Position numbers and translations under genes: made by a program. Below are positions 45,451-55,473 of a stretch of DNA of 64,000 nt, in pieces; within the stretch, counting starts at the first letter, position 1, and each line of letters opens with the position of its first letter. The DNA comes from Bacillus multifaciens. GTDB taxonomy: Bacteria > Bacillota > Bacilli > Bacillales > Bacillaceae_G. Location of the stretch: positions 1 through 64,000 of the forward strand of contig NZ_JAVBXD010000006.1 in the NCBI RefSeq assembly GCF_030756675.1, written 5' to 3'. The notes beneath the pieces are model-generated. The model ran no database searches, was not told the DNA's origin, and saw nothing but the letters and a program-made list of their open reading frames with translations.

Positions 45451-46659
45451 TTAACATTGTAAATCCATATTTTTTGTTTTAAATAAAACAAAAGACAATC
45501 CTGCCGAGATACAGATTAGTACAGCACCAAATATATACACCATTCTAATACCAAAATATTCAGCTATAGCTCCTACTATAAATATAGAAATGCTTGAAAC
45601 TGTTGACAACAAAACATTACGAGAAGCATATACTTTTGGAAGTAATGACACATCTATATTTGTTTGAAATGCAGTTTGCTGTGCTATATCCCGTATTTGA
45701 TACGCCGGTCCCATCGCAATACAGAGTATAAGCGATAAGAGAGGCATACTACTAAGCCCATATAACAAAGTAAGAATGCTGAACAAAAAAGAGCCAGTTG
45801 CCATACTTAGTACAAGATTTGTTTGAATCTTTTTTGCTAGATATATCGTTATAATTCCTCCGACAATGGTACCAATATAATAACTAGCATTAATGTACCC
45901 CCACCATTGTTCTCCTTTGTGGAGTATTTCTTTTACATAAACCAATGTGATTGCACCAACCCAGATTTGACCTGCAATTCCTTCGATTACATCCATTAAT
46001 GTAACTAATCGCAAGGTTGAGTTACTCCAAAGATGAATCCAACCTTCCTTCATAAGGGTCCACTTAGATGCTCCTTGCTGCTCTCTTTTCTGATTGTACA
46101 GAGAGCGAATAGCAAAGTATAAACAAACTATAGAAATCCATAAAAAGACAGCCGTTATTAGTAAAGTAGAAGTATACCCCATTTTTACAACAATAAATCC
46201 CGTCAGCGTATAGCCACCAATTTGTACCGCTTGATTGGAGATCGATAACAAGCTATTTGCTTTTACAAGTTCTTCTTTTAAAACGATTTTGGGAACTATA
46301 GAATTCAATAAGGGACTCCCCCATCCTTCAACAAAAGAAAGTATCAATATGTAAGTGAGTAAAATATAAATATGAGAAGTTAAGAATGTAAATCCTAATA
46401 GTAAAAAAGTAATCAAGATACTCTTAGTTATTTGCAAGTTTACAAGTGCTTTTGACGTAGAAGTATTTTGTAGAATTAGCGGTGCTGACAAACCAGCTAT
46501 TAATCTTGTAAGAGCTTTCAAAAAAGGAAATAAAGAAGCAAATAAAACAGATTCCGTTTTCTGATAAATAAAAGTTGTAATGACCATAATATATACGACA
46601 TCAGCTAACGAGATGGTTGTTTGAGCTATCCAGAACGAATAAAATCTATAATTTTTCAT
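45451..46659 (-). CDS. MFS transporter
   Basis: This 402-residue protein has about twelve membrane segments. It resembles the MFS_3 drug/siderophore exporter group rather than sugar or nitrate permeases. The ATG at 46659 was chosen with GGAGG 5 bp upstream; a GTG two codons earlier overlaps the site. It is a single gene; the substrate is unknown. Confidence 0.8.
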   Translation of the reverse strand: MKNYRFYSFWIAQTTISLADVVYIMVITTFIYQKTESVLFASLFPFLKALTRLIAGLSAPLILQNTSTSKALVNLQITKSILITFLLLGFTFLTSHIYILLTYILILSFVEGWGSPLLNSIVPKIVLKEELVKANSLLSISNQAVQIGGYTLTGFIVVKMGYTSTLLITAVFLWISIVCLYFAIRSLYNQKREQQGASKWTLMKEGWIHLWSNSTLRLVTLMDVIEGIAGQIWVGAITLVYVKEILHKGEQWWGYINASYYIGTIVGGIITIYLAKKIQTNLVLSMATGSFLFSILTLLYGLSSMPLLSLILCIAMGPAYQIRDIAQQTAFQTNIDVSLLPKVYASRNVLLSTVSSISIFIVGAIAEYFGIRMVYIFGAVLICISAGLSFVLFKTKNMDLQC

Positions 46660-46942
46660 TGCCACCTCCAGATAAGAAATATAATTTAATTGTAACTATT
46701 ATAAAATAAATAGAATTTAAATGTTTAATACAAATATTCAAGAGATAAACCTAATGCATTACCACATAACAATTTTCGGAAATGAATGACGAACAATTGA
46801 ATGGCTATTAAAAATAGGGTAGCACTTCTTAAATATAGCCAAGACAACGGACCTACACAATCCTAACTAAAATTCACTTGCACACTTCAAACAAGTAAAA
46901 GAATATACTATTGCATACATGACCCATTGGAGTGAATTTATT

Positions 46943-47146
46943 ATGAACCTCTTTCCAATAAGGGTTGTTGCCGTTACCCCTGTAGCAACCCCTGCCATCC
47001 ACGTTGCCGCCATTCATACGGCAAGTCCCGTTGTAGGAATTGTAACGCCATTCATTTGGCCATATCCACCCATTCACTTATCGGTAACACATCCACACGT
47101 CAGCTATTATTACCATCACTTTCCTACAATATATAGAAAGTATTGA
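46943..47146 (+). CDS. His/Val/Pro-rich small protein
   Basis: This 67-residue protein begins MNLFPIRVVAVTPVATP and contains clusters of His and Pro (HTASP, YPPIHLSVTHPHVSYYYHH). GGAGTGA lies 7 bp before the ATG, and a strong terminator follows the stop. The composition recalls small spore-coat or metal-binding peptides; no family is recognised. An ORF on the opposite strand here has no ribosome binding site and is ignored. Confidence 0.6.
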   Translation: MNLFPIRVVAVTPVATPAIHVAAIHTASPVVGIVTPFIWPYPPIHLSVTHPHVSYYYHHFPTIYRKY

Positions 47147-47166
47147 TGAACCGTTTCATTATTACC

Positions 47167-47208
47167 GAACATAAAAAGCGCCATTTTTACATAGCGCTTT
47201 TTATGTTC
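47167..47208. terminator. Strong bidirectional terminator
   Basis: GAACATAAAAAGCGC pairs with GCGCTTTTTATGTTC. It lies between the convergent ends of the small His-rich gene and the Eis-like gene. Confidence 0.85.
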
Positions 47209-47226
47209 TATATCCATTCGAAATGA

Positions 47227-48399
47227 TTAAAAGAAATCATAAAAAAACGGCTGCTCGGAAGGAATCAAATTTTCAAATTGTTTTATGTCTTTTTCCCTCC
47301 CAGTAATGTTACCAATTTGATATAATTCCAATGGCCTTTTGTAACCGAAAAGCACTGTAGAAAGTGCATTAATGTTTACATGTACCCCCTTTCCTTTTAA
47401 TGCTGCAGCTTCTTCTTCGCTTAACATAACTATTTCTTTCTCTCGTATAACTACTGTTTGATTATTCCAATGTGCATATGAATCAGAAATATGTAAAATA
47501 ACCTCTTCCTCGTTATTTTCCCAAGCAAATGGATATTGCTTAAGAAAACGCTCAACATCTACGATTCTAGCCATAAAGTAAGGTTTTACTTCCGCTTTAA
47601 TACGCGGCTCTTGCAATGAAAACAGCAATGGCTCTTTTTCATGAACGATCATCTCAAGTTCTTGTATCATTGAATCATGCTGACAAATGAAGTTCCATAA
47701 ACCCGTTCTAGCTTCACTGTCTAATGGTACAAATTCTTCTATTTTCATCTTAGAGCTTTCTATTTTATACAAAATATAGCCCATTGGCTCATCTGCTCGA
47801 TTATAATAAACGGCTGCATTTAGGTCACCATAAACAAAATTTAACCAAATATCTCGATCTCGAACTAACATCCCAGAATATTTCTTCGCAAATTGCTCAT
47901 ATACGATTTCAATCTCTTTCAAATGAGAGTCCTTCTTACATCGTTTGATACTTCCTGATACATGTTCTTTCATGATTAAATCCGCTTTTGTTAATGAACA
48001 TACAAGACGATTCACAAACAGTTCCCATCCATATTTTCTGTAAAATGAAACAGAAAATGGGTGTAGCATGGAAACGCTATAACCGTCTTGTCTCATCGTC
48101 TCTAAAACATGTTTTAATAGTTTTTTTACATGACCGTTTCGTCTAAATTCTGGGTATGTAGCTACGCCTGCAATTCCACCCATTTTGAACTTTTCTTTCC
48201 CTAAAAATATTTCAAACGGGATAAGGTGTAATTTTGCGGCAAGTTCTTTTTCTTCTAATATCCCAAATATTTGATGATACTTTTTCATAAGCTGAAGACG
48301 TTTTTCAATTTGATCTTCTGCTACCTTGTATTGAAAGGCATATTCAGATAGCCGAATTGCCTCCCGGTATTGTTCTTCTACTAATTGAATTACTTCCAT
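47227..48399 (-). CDS. Eis-like GNAT acetyltransferase with SCP2 domain
   Basis: This 390-residue protein has an N-terminal GNAT domain (VATYPEFRRNGHVKKLLKHVL), a second GNAT-like domain and a C-terminal sterol-carrier-like domain ending in PFFYDFF, the three-part layout of the Eis family. Eis enzymes acetylate amines of aminoglycosides or peptides, using the C-terminal carboxylate as a base. GGGGGAACG precedes the ATG. The natural substrate is unknown. Confidence 0.88.
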   Translation of the reverse strand: MEVIQLVEEQYREAIRLSEYAFQYKVAEDQIEKRLQLMKKYHQIFGILEEKELAAKLHLIPFEIFLGKEKFKMGGIAGVATYPEFRRNGHVKKLLKHVLETMRQDGYSVSMLHPFSVSFYRKYGWELFVNRLVCSLTKADLIMKEHVSGSIKRCKKDSHLKEIEIVYEQFAKKYSGMLVRDRDIWLNFVYGDLNAAVYYNRADEPMGYILYKIESSKMKIEEFVPLDSEARTGLWNFICQHDSMIQELEMIVHEKEPLLFSLQEPRIKAEVKPYFMARIVDVERFLKQYPFAWENNEEEVILHISDSYAHWNNQTVVIREKEIVMLSEEEAAALKGKGVHVNINALSTVLFGYKRPLELYQIGNITGREKDIKQFENLIPSEQPFFYDFF

Positions 48400-48485
48400 G
48401 CTCCGTTCCCCCTACATCGTATTCATACATACACATGCAAAACATAATATACCACAATAATCAGAAAATATAAATTTTCCGAATA

Positions 48486-48521
48486 AAAACCCGATAGATC
48501 TTATATCAATCTATCGGGTTT
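48486..48521 (-). terminator. Terminator of aromatic operon
   Basis: AAACCCGATAGAT pairs with ATCTATCGGGTTT; the aroA stop codon lies inside the stem. A T-rich stretch follows on the minus strand. Confidence 0.85.
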
Positions 48522-49803
48522 CTAATTTCAGCTTCTCAATCTCTTCAAAAAATCCTGGATATGATACGAAGGCAGCTTCTGCATCCTGGATCATCGTCTC
48601 TCCATTCGCAATACATCCGGCAATTGCTAGCATCATTCCAATCCGATGATCCCCATGACTGTTTACGGTATTTCCGTTTAATGATGTTTTTCCATAAATA
48701 ATCATTCCATCATCTGTCGCTTCTATACGTGCCCCTAGTTTTGTTAGTTCTTCTACCACTGTATCAATTCGATTCGTTTCCTTTACCTTCAACTCATGAG
48801 CATCTTTAATAATCGTAACCCCTTCTGCTTGCGTTGCTGCAAGAGCGATAATTGGGATTTCATCAATTAACCTTGGGATAATGTCACCGCCAATCTCAAT
48901 TCCCTTTAACTTTGATGTTTCGATTGTAAGATTAGCGGCAGGTTCCGCTGCATCTCTATCGTATTGTCCAATTGTTAATTTTGCCCCCATTTTTATAAGA
49001 ACATCAATAATTCCCGTTCTTGTTGGATTGATTCCAACATTTTGTAATGTAAGCTTACTATTTGAAGTAATTGCTCCACCTACTAAGAAAAATGCAGCCG
49101 ATGAAATATCTCCTGGTACATGAATGTTCGTTCCTGTTAGCTGTTGTCCGCCTTCTATTGAAACTTTCGGCCCGTCTCTCTTCACTTGAATGCCAAATGC
49201 TTGAAGCATTCGTTCTGTATGATCCCTTGATACATGAGGCTCTGTAACACTTGTTACACCTCGTGCTCCTAGACCTGCTAATAAAATAGCCGATTTCACC
49301 TGCGCACTTGCAACAGGAGAAATATAATCAATTGCTTGAAGATTCCCTCCTCGTATCGTTAACGGTGTAAATGTTCCATCTTCTCTTCCATCAATTGCTG
49401 CTCCCATTAAGCTAAGCGGTTGTGTAACACGTTTCATTGGGCGTTTTCCAATAGAATGATCACCTTGCAAGCAGAAATGAAGGTTTGTATTCGCTAGTAT
49501 GCCAAGTAATAAACGAATCGTTGTACCAGAATTCCCAACATCAAGTACTTGCCCCGCTTCTTGTAACCCTTCCATTCCTGTTCCAATTACTTCTACTTCA
49601 TCTCCGTTTTGCGTTATGGATACCCCCATCTCACAAAAACAAGAGATCGTGCTTAAACAGTCTGCCCCTGGTAAAAAGCCCTTAATCGTTGTTTTTCCGT
49701 GGGCGATAGCGCCAAACATGACTGAACGATGTGAAATTGATTTATCACCTGGAATTACAATCGTTCCTCGCAATCCTTCTATAGCTGTCTGTACAGTTTT
49801 CAT
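48511..49803 (-). CDS. aroA: 5-enolpyruvylshikimate-3-phosphate synthase
   Basis: This 430-residue enzyme joins shikimate 3-phosphate and phosphoenolpyruvate. It has [45 protein letters not shown] and DHRIGMMLA, all expected motifs, and resembles class II EPSP synthases. AAGGTG precedes the ATG. It is last in the operon, 17 bp after tyrA, and ends in the terminator. Confidence 0.96.
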   Translation of the reverse strand: MKTVQTAIEGLRGTIVIPGDKSISHRSVMFGAIAHGKTTIKGFLPGADCLSTISCFCEMGVSITQNGDEVEVIGTGMEGLQEAGQVLDVGNSGTTIRLLLGILANTNLHFCLQGDHSIGKRPMKRVTQPLSLMGAAIDGREDGTFTPLTIRGGNLQAIDYISPVASAQVKSAILLAGLGARGVTSVTEPHVSRDHTERMLQAFGIQVKRDGPKVSIEGGQQLTGTNIHVPGDISSAAFFLVGGAITSNSKLTLQNVGINPTRTGIIDVLIKMGAKLTIGQYDRDAAEPAANLTIETSKLKGIEIGGDIIPRLIDEIPIIALAATQAEGVTIIKDAHELKVKETNRIDTVVEELTKLGARIEATDDGMIIYGKTSLNGNTVNSHGDHRIGMMLAIAGCIANGETMIQDAEAAFVSYPGFFEEIEKLKLETR

Positions 49804-49820
49804 ATTTACCGCACCTTCTT

Positions 49821-50921
49821 TTATATATTTTCATATGTTTGATACTGTTCACGCTGTAAAGCTTGCGTTGCTTTCAAACGATCTTCTTCTGTCTGAAAAC
49901 TAATTCGTAACACCCCAAGTAATCCTTCACGTGCTTCTAGTATTTGCAAATTTGTTATACTAATCTCATGCTTTGCAAGTATGCTTGTAATATGCGCTAA
50001 CGCCCCAACTTTATCTAAAACATCAACATATAAGTCATGATAAGCTGGAATCGCCCCGCTTTTGCGGACAGGCATAGAATCGCGATATTCTTTTGCCTTA
50101 GCGAAGTAATTGTGTAATACTTCGGCATCTCCTTCTGCAACTGTATGGTGCAGTTGCTTCATTTCTGTAATCCATTCCTCTAATAGTTGTAATAAGTGAG
50201 AACGGTTTTGCCTTACAATATCACACCACATTTTCGGACTACTAGAAGCAATACGGGTAATGTCTTTAAAACCGCCTGCTGCCAGTATATGAATTAACGG
50301 ATTATCTCCGGCATGCTTCTCTACTTGCTTCACTAACCCTGCCGCAATTAAATGGGGAAAATGACTAACTACACCTGTTACATAATCGTGTTCCTCTGTA
50401 TGTAACACAAGAAAATGCGAACGCGTTCCTTTTAACCAATCTTTTAATTGTTCAACCTTCTCTGCCTGAACATGGCGCATCGGTGTTAAAATGTAATATG
50501 CATTTTCAAATAAATGCGCCTTTGCACTTTCAACTCCCGTTTTATGAGATCCCGCCATCGGATGCCCGCCAATAAACGTAACACCGCCGGGCAGCAACAT
50601 TTCTGCTTCTTTCATAATTGTGCCTTTTGTACTTCCAACATCCGTCACGATGACATCTTCACGTAATTTATACGAAGCAAGTTGTTTTAATAACTTAGTT
50701 GTTTCTTCAACAGGAGATGCAAAAATAATTAAATGCGCTTCTTCACATATTGTTTGTAAGTTCACTCCCGCTTCGTCGATTACGTTCAATTGTTTTGCAC
50801 GTTCCACTTGCTCACTTTGAATGTCATAACCAGTAATGATGACATTGTGTTCTCGCTTTATTGCTAAAGCAAGTGAACCGCCAATTAATCCTGTTCCTAT
50901 TAATACAACTTTTTTACACAT
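49821..50921 (-). CDS. tyrA: Prephenate dehydrogenase with ACT domain
   Basis: This 366-residue enzyme oxidises prephenate to 4-hydroxyphenylpyruvate for tyrosine synthesis. The Rossmann motif is [18 protein letters not shown], and the [10 protein letters not shown] active-site motif follows. The C-terminal 75 residues ([21 protein letters not shown]) are an ACT domain for tyrosine feedback. The start overlaps the hisC stop (ATGTGTAA); an ATG three codons earlier is also possible. Its presence agrees with the Tyr-specific T-boxes of the operon. Confidence 0.95.
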   Translation of the reverse strand: MCKKVVLIGTGLIGGSLALAIKREHNVIITGYDIQSEQVERAKQLNVIDEAGVNLQTICEEAHLIIFASPVEETTKLLKQLASYKLREDVIVTDVGSTKGTIMKEAEMLLPGGVTFIGGHPMAGSHKTGVESAKAHLFENAYYILTPMRHVQAEKVEQLKDWLKGTRSHFLVLHTEEHDYVTGVVSHFPHLIAAGLVKQVEKHAGDNPLIHILAAGGFKDITRIASSSPKMWCDIVRQNRSHLLQLLEEWITEMKQLHHTVAEGDAEVLHNYFAKAKEYRDSMPVRKSGAIPAYHDLYVDVLDKVGALAHITSILAKHEISITNLQILEAREGLLGVLRISFQTEEDRLKATQALQREQYQTYENI

Positions 50922-52008
50922 GTGCCTCATCTCGAGACCTACTATTATGAAAGTGTCGTTTTAACACTGCGATCACTCCTTCATTTTGTTTACCCGTACC
51001 GATTGTGATGCGAACACCATTTAAAAATGGACGAACGATATATCCAGCGTGTGCACAAAGTTCATAAATTTCTTGAGCATTTTCTAACGGTAAAAAGATA
51101 AAGTTCGTTTGAGATGAATAAAATGGAATCTCATTTTCTATACAAAAGCTTTCATATTGCTGCAATCCTTCTCGGTTTGCACGAGTGATCCTTTGTAAAA
51201 ATGAATCATCATTCCACGCAACTACGGCAGCTTTTTGTGCAAGTGATGATACATTAAACGGAAGACGAACAACATTTAATTTCTCAATGATTGCTTCATT
51301 TCCAACTGCATAACCAACGCGAAATGCTGCTAATCCGTATGCCTTTGAAAATGTTCTTAAGATAAGAAGGTTCTTATACTCTTTCAAAAGTGAAATAGTA
51401 TCTGGAAAGTCACCCGCTGTGACATATTCATAATACGCTTCATCAATTACAACTAATGTTTCTTTATGAACTTGCTCCATAAATTCACGTAATTTTCGGT
51501 CATTCACATATGTGCCTGTTGGATTATTCGGATTACAAATCCAAATAATTTTTGTTTTTTCATTCATGACTGCCGCGATTTCATCTAAGTTATAGACTCC
51601 ATTTTGAAGCGGTACTTCCTTGACCTCACACCCTTCAATTACTGCATGATGGCGGTATTGCGGGAATGTTTCTCCAGCCGTCACAATATTATCGCCTTGG
51701 CAAAGCATTGTTCGGCTAATAATTTGAATGACTTCATCAAGACCACTACCACATAAAATTTCTTCTTTTTTCACATCCAATTTCTCCGCAATCGTTTGAC
51801 GAAGCTCAACCGCTCCTCCGTCCGGGTATAAAGCATATGCATTCAGCTCTTTTCGTAATCCTTCCATCACACGAGTTGAACAACCAAATGGATTTTCATT
51901 TGATGCTAATTTTACAAATGAATGGACACCATAATCTGCTTGCATTTGTTTTGCTGATTTACCTGGTTTATAAGGTTGCAACGCCCGTAGTTGTTCTTTT
52001 ACTTTCAT
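50914..52008 (-). CDS. hisC: Histidinol-phosphate/aromatic aminotransferase
   Basis: This 364-residue class I aminotransferase has NPNNPTGTYV and the PLP-lysine motif RTFSKAYGLAAFRVGY. In this setting, between aroC and tyrA, it most likely carries out the last aminotransfer step to tyrosine and phenylalanine, as HisC does in B. subtilis. GGAGG precedes the ATG. No other his genes are near. Confidence 0.92.
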   Translation of the reverse strand: MKVKEQLRALQPYKPGKSAKQMQADYGVHSFVKLASNENPFGCSTRVMEGLRKELNAYALYPDGGAVELRQTIAEKLDVKKEEILCGSGLDEVIQIISRTMLCQGDNIVTAGETFPQYRHHAVIEGCEVKEVPLQNGVYNLDEIAAVMNEKTKIIWICNPNNPTGTYVNDRKLREFMEQVHKETLVVIDEAYYEYVTAGDFPDTISLLKEYKNLLILRTFSKAYGLAAFRVGYAVGNEAIIEKLNVVRLPFNVSSLAQKAAVVAWNDDSFLQRITRANREGLQQYESFCIENEIPFYSSQTNFIFLPLENAQEIYELCAHAGYIVRPFLNGVRITIGTGKQNEGVIAVLKRHFHNSRSRDEAHV

Positions 52009-52022
52009 AAAAATCCTCCTTT

Positions 52023-53195
52023 TTAAAATTCTTTCGCGTATTTTTTATGCTGAGCAATATTTTCCTTAATAAGATCCATACGATCTTGCCCAAATTGGTC
52101 TACTATCGCATTTGCCAGTTCCCAAGCGACAACAGCTTCTGCCACTACACTTGCCGCCGGTACAGCGCAGCTATCAGAACGTTCAATACTTGCTTGAAAC
52201 ACTTCCTTCGTATCAATATCCACACTTGCCAGTGGTTTATATAATGTCGGAATTGGTTTCATAACACCTCTGACAACAATCGGCATTCCTGTTGTCATTC
52301 CGCCCTCTAATCCACCAGCATTATTCGTTTTTCGTGTGTAACCCGTTTCTTCATCCCACAAAATCTCATCATGTACAGCACTTCCCGGTTGTCCGGCTGC
52401 CTCAAAACCAATGCCGATTTCAGCGCCTTTAAATGCATTAATACTCATGATTGCCGCTGCTAACTTTACGTCTAATTTCCTGTCATAATGAACATAACTG
52501 CCAACACCAACCGGCATTCCTTCCGCGATTACTTCCACGATGCCACCAATAGAATCTCCGTTACTTTTCGCCGCATCAATTTCTGCCATCATTGCTTGCT
52601 CCGCTTCTTGATCTAAGCAGCGAACAGGCGAATGTTCTGAAATCATCTGCATCTCTTCTAATGATTTATGTGAAATTTGTTTAGCTTTTACGCCACCAAT
52701 TTCAAGCACATGACCTGTAATATTTACTCCTAACTCTGTTAAAATCTTTTTCGCAACAGCTCCTGCCGCTACTCTTACCGTTGTCTCCCTTGCAGAAGAA
52801 CGTTCTAACACATTACGTATATCACGATGTCCATACTTTATTGCCCCGTTTAAATCAGCATGCCCTGGACGTGGCTTTGTAATTGTTCGTTTCATTTCTT
52901 TACTTTCCTGTTCAGAAATCGGTTCTGTTCCCATTACGTTTGTCCAATGTTTGAAATCATCATTTTTTACAATCAATGTAATCGGTGAACCAAGAGTATA
53001 ACCATGTCGTACACCGCTTACGATTTCCACTGTATCTGTTTCAATTTGCATACGTCTTCCGCGGCCATAGCCCTTTTGGCGTCTTAATAGCTCTTTATTT
53101 ATACCTTCTGCAGTTACATTTAGACCTGCCGGAACACCTTCCAAAATAACCGTCAATTGCGGGCCATGTGATTCTCCAGCTGTTATATATCTCAT
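52023..53195 (-). CDS. aroC: Chorismate synthase
   Basis: This 390-residue enzyme converts EPSP to chorismate with reduced FMN. It shows [45 protein letters not shown] and the C-terminal [14 protein letters not shown] motifs in full. The ATG at 53195 is preferred (AAGGGAG at 8 bp). It is the first gene after the third T-box and bcr-like repeat. In B. subtilis the same gene is called aroF. Confidence 0.96.
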   Translation of the reverse strand: MRYITAGESHGPQLTVILEGVPAGLNVTAEGINKELLRRQKGYGRGRRMQIETDTVEIVSGVRHGYTLGSPITLIVKNDDFKHWTNVMGTEPISEQESKEMKRTITKPRPGHADLNGAIKYGHRDIRNVLERSSARETTVRVAAGAVAKKILTELGVNITGHVLEIGGVKAKQISHKSLEEMQMISEHSPVRCLDQEAEQAMMAEIDAAKSNGDSIGGIVEVIAEGMPVGVGSYVHYDRKLDVKLAAAIMSINAFKGAEIGIGFEAAGQPGSAVHDEILWDEETGYTRKTNNAGGLEGGMTTGMPIVVRGVMKPIPTLYKPLASVDIDTKEVFQASIERSDSCAVPAASVVAEAVVAWELANAIVDQFGQDRMDLIKENIAQHKKYAKEF

Positions 53196-53218
53196 TTCCA
53201 TTTCTCCCTTATCATTTT

Positions 53219-53365
53219 ATCCCGCGCTAACGGACAGTAAGACTCCTTCCACAAGATTCTGAAAAGTCAAAGAAGATGGGTAGGAGGTAACTGTCCATAA
53301 GAGCCCGATTAGTTCAACTAACCAGCAGTGGGAGATAAACCCTCCTACTGCTGGAAGTTTCACTT
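53219..53365 (-). repeat. bcr-like repeat between T-box 3 and aroC
   Basis: On the minus strand it contains CCAGCAGTAGGAGGG/CTCCCACTGCTGG as a hairpin, then TTAGTTGAACTAATCGGGCT, TTATGGACAG and a closing GTCCGTTAGCGCGGG. The order matches 23262-23385. It is in the untranslated region between the T-box terminator and the aroC start, so every aroC transcript carries it. Confidence 0.7.
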
Positions 53366-53368
53366 TAT

Positions 53369-53628
53369 AAAAAAACCCCTACTGATTTCGTTCAGTAGGG
53401 GCGACAATACGCGCGGTACCACCCTAGTTATAGACAAAAATGTCTACCTCTTTTTATTGTTAACGATCATTTTGACCGTCTTTCCCTTTATAAAAACTTT
53501 CGTCTTTACTACGAAAAAGATGCTCCAGGGGTGTAATTCACACATATCTTTGTACTGATTTCCACCAACCATCAGCTCTCTGCAACAAGAAAATACATGC
53601 TACTGCTTCCCTATCAACGCAATAGTTA
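53369..53628 (-). promoter_or_regulatory. Tyr T-box riboswitch, internal (aroG-aroC)
   Basis: The T-box motif AGGGTGGTACCGCG (53412-53425) precedes a CCCCTACTGA/TCAGTAGGGG terminator with T-run. Stem I holds the GAGAGC and GGTTGG blocks and the specifier-loop GAATTAC, which places UAC (53533-53535, Tyr) as specifier. It begins right after the aroG stop, with no room for an obvious promoter of its own, so it acts on read-through transcripts from aroG and gates aroC-hisC-tyrA-aroA. Confidence 0.85.
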
Positions 53629-53633
53629 TTTCA

Positions 53634-54710
53634 TTATGATAACTTATTTTTAAATCCTTTTAACTCTTCCATGAAGGCATGGAACTGCGGAATATCCATT
53701 TGTTGTGCTGAATCCGATAAAGCAACTGCTGGGTCTGGATGCACTTCTGCCATAACAGCATCTGCCCCAATCGCTAATGCTGCTTTCGCAGTTGGTAAAA
53801 GTAAATCTTTTCGCCCTGTTGAATGCGTTACATCTACAACAACCGGTAAATGTGTTTCTTTCTTTAAAATTGGCACTGCGGAAATATCAAGTGTATTTCG
53901 CGTTGCTCTTTCATATGTGCGAATGCCGCGTTCACATAGAATAATTTGATCATTCCCTTGAGCAATAATGTATTCTGCTGCATTCACAAATTCATCAATT
54001 GTCGCTGCTAAACCGCGTTTCAGTAATACCGGTTTATTCACTTTTCCAACGGCTCTTAATAAATCGAAGTTTTGCATATTACGAGCGCCTACTTGAATCA
54101 CATCGACGTAATCAAGTGCCATTTCTACATCATTAGGATTTAAGATTTCGCTAATAATCGCTAAATCAAATTCGTCAGCAACTTGGCGTAAAATTTGCAG
54201 CCCTTCTTCCCCCAATCCTTGGAAGTCGTATGGAGATGTTCTCGGTTTAAATGCACCACCGCGCATTAGTTTTATTCCTTGTTCTTTCATCGCCTGAGCA
54301 ACTTGGCGAACTTGCTCTAAACTTTCAACTGCGCACGGCCCCATAATGAACGTTTGTGCGCCGCTTCCTAGCAATTCACCTTTTACATCAACAATCGTAT
54401 TTTCTTGTTTCTTTTTACGTGAAACTAATAATGCTTTACGATTATCATCTTCTTGCAGTTCTAAGCTCGCTTTAAAAATTGTTTTGAAAATATGTTGCAC
54501 TGTAGATGTTTCAAATGGTCCTTCGTTATGCTCTGCAAGCATATCGAGTACTTCACGCTCACGAACAGGATCGAAGCGTTTCGTTCCTTGCAATTTCTTT
54601 TGTTGTCCGATTTCTTGTACAACCTTTGCGCGCTCATTCAATAAGTGCAGAAGTTGTAAGTTAATCTCATCCACCTGTTTACGTAATTGTTCTAATTCAT
54701 GATTTCCCAT
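53634..54710 (-). CDS. aroG: Bifunctional chorismate mutase/DAHP synthase
   Basis: This 358-residue protein joins an N-terminal AroQ-type chorismate mutase (residues 1-85, [23 protein letters not shown]) to a DAHP synthase ([35 protein letters not shown]), the entry enzyme of the shikimate pathway. It equals B. subtilis AroA(G); the N-terminal domain serves for feedback by prephenate and chorismate. AAGGAGG precedes the ATG. It follows two tandem T-boxes. Confidence 0.95.
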   Translation of the reverse strand: MGNHELEQLRKQVDEINLQLLHLLNERAKVVQEIGQQKKLQGTKRFDPVREREVLDMLAEHNEGPFETSTVQHIFKTIFKASLELQEDDNRKALLVSRKKKQENTIVDVKGELLGSGAQTFIMGPCAVESLEQVRQVAQAMKEQGIKLMRGGAFKPRTSPYDFQGLGEEGLQILRQVADEFDLAIISEILNPNDVEMALDYVDVIQVGARNMQNFDLLRAVGKVNKPVLLKRGLAATIDEFVNAAEYIIAQGNDQIILCERGIRTYERATRNTLDISAVPILKKETHLPVVVDVTHSTGRKDLLLPTAKAALAIGADAVMAEVHPDPAVALSDSAQQMDIPQFHAFMEELKGFKNKLS

Positions 54711-54831
54711 TAAAAATTCCTCCTTGTATCTTTTTGAAGTTATATAATAAGGGATTGAAAATTCCCTATTTTCTGAACTTATCTCTTATAACAAAGCAAA
54801 GATGATAACGATTTCTCATATAAAATATATG

Positions 54832-55088
54832 AAAAAACCCCTACTGATCCAATCAGTAGGGACGATTATTATCGCGGTACCACCCTAGTTGCAGACACAT
54901 TTGTCTACCTCTCTTTATTGTTAACGATCGTTTTGACCGTCTTTCCCTTCATAAAGACTTCTGCCTTTACTACGAAAAAGATGCTCCAGGATTGTAATTC
55001 ATGTTTGTTTATGTACTAGTTCACACCAACCACCAGCTCTCTGTTACAGGGAAACAACCACTACTCTCTTTCCTATCATTGCGCTTAT
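54832..55088 (-). promoter_or_regulatory. Tyr T-box riboswitch, second in tandem
   Basis: The T-box motif lies at 54873-54886, with the terminator CCCTACTGATTGGATCAGTAGGG and T-run downstream. The specifier-loop GAATTAC gives UAC (54994-54996). It is nearly identical in sequence to the T-box just upstream, a recent duplication, and lies immediately before aroG. Confidence 0.88.
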
Positions 55089-55120
55089 TATTTGATTATC
55101 ATTTAGATCCGCGTATATGC

Positions 55121-55388
55121 AAAAAATCCCTACTGATCCAATCAGTAGGGACGATTATTATCGCGGTACCACCCTAGTTGTAGACACATTTGTCTACCTC
55201 TCTTCATTGTTAACGATCATTTTGACCGTCTTTCCCTTCATAAAGACTTCTGTCTTGACTACGAAAAAGATGCTCCAGGACTGTAATTCACGTTTACCTT
55301 TGTACTGATTTCCACCAACCATCAGCTCTCTATAACAGGGAGATAAACACTACTTTGTTCCCTTCAATGCATTGTTTTTATTAAGTAT
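55121..55388 (-). promoter_or_regulatory. Tyr T-box riboswitch, first in tandem
   Basis: The T-box motif lies at 55162-55175 and is followed by the CCCTACTGA/TCAGTAGGG terminator with T-run. The specifier-loop GAATTAC gives UAC (55283-55285). It starts just after the operon promoter, so it is the first checkpoint of the aro transcript. Confidence 0.88.
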
Positions 55389-55395
55389 GATTTGT

Positions 55396-55425
55396 ATTAT
55401 AAAAGGTCATTTTAAAATATGTCAA
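55396..55425 (-). promoter_or_regulatory. Consensus sigma-A promoter of aro operon
   Basis: TTGACA, 18-bp spacer, TATAAT on the minus strand, a perfect match in both boxes. The transcription start would be at about 55389, just before the first T-box. Confidence 0.85.
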
Positions 55426-55473
55426 CACTTTTTCATTATTTTTTATATTTTTATTTTAATTGCATCGTATGTT

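Noticed and set aside
46874-47077. 67-codon minus-strand frame opposite the His-rich small gene
   Set aside because: No ribosome binding site and odd composition; the plus-strand frame has a good site and its own terminator.
55117-55308. Open frame within the first tandem T-box
   Set aside because: The sequence is fully explained by the T-box RNA on the other strand, and the same frame recurs in its duplicate.
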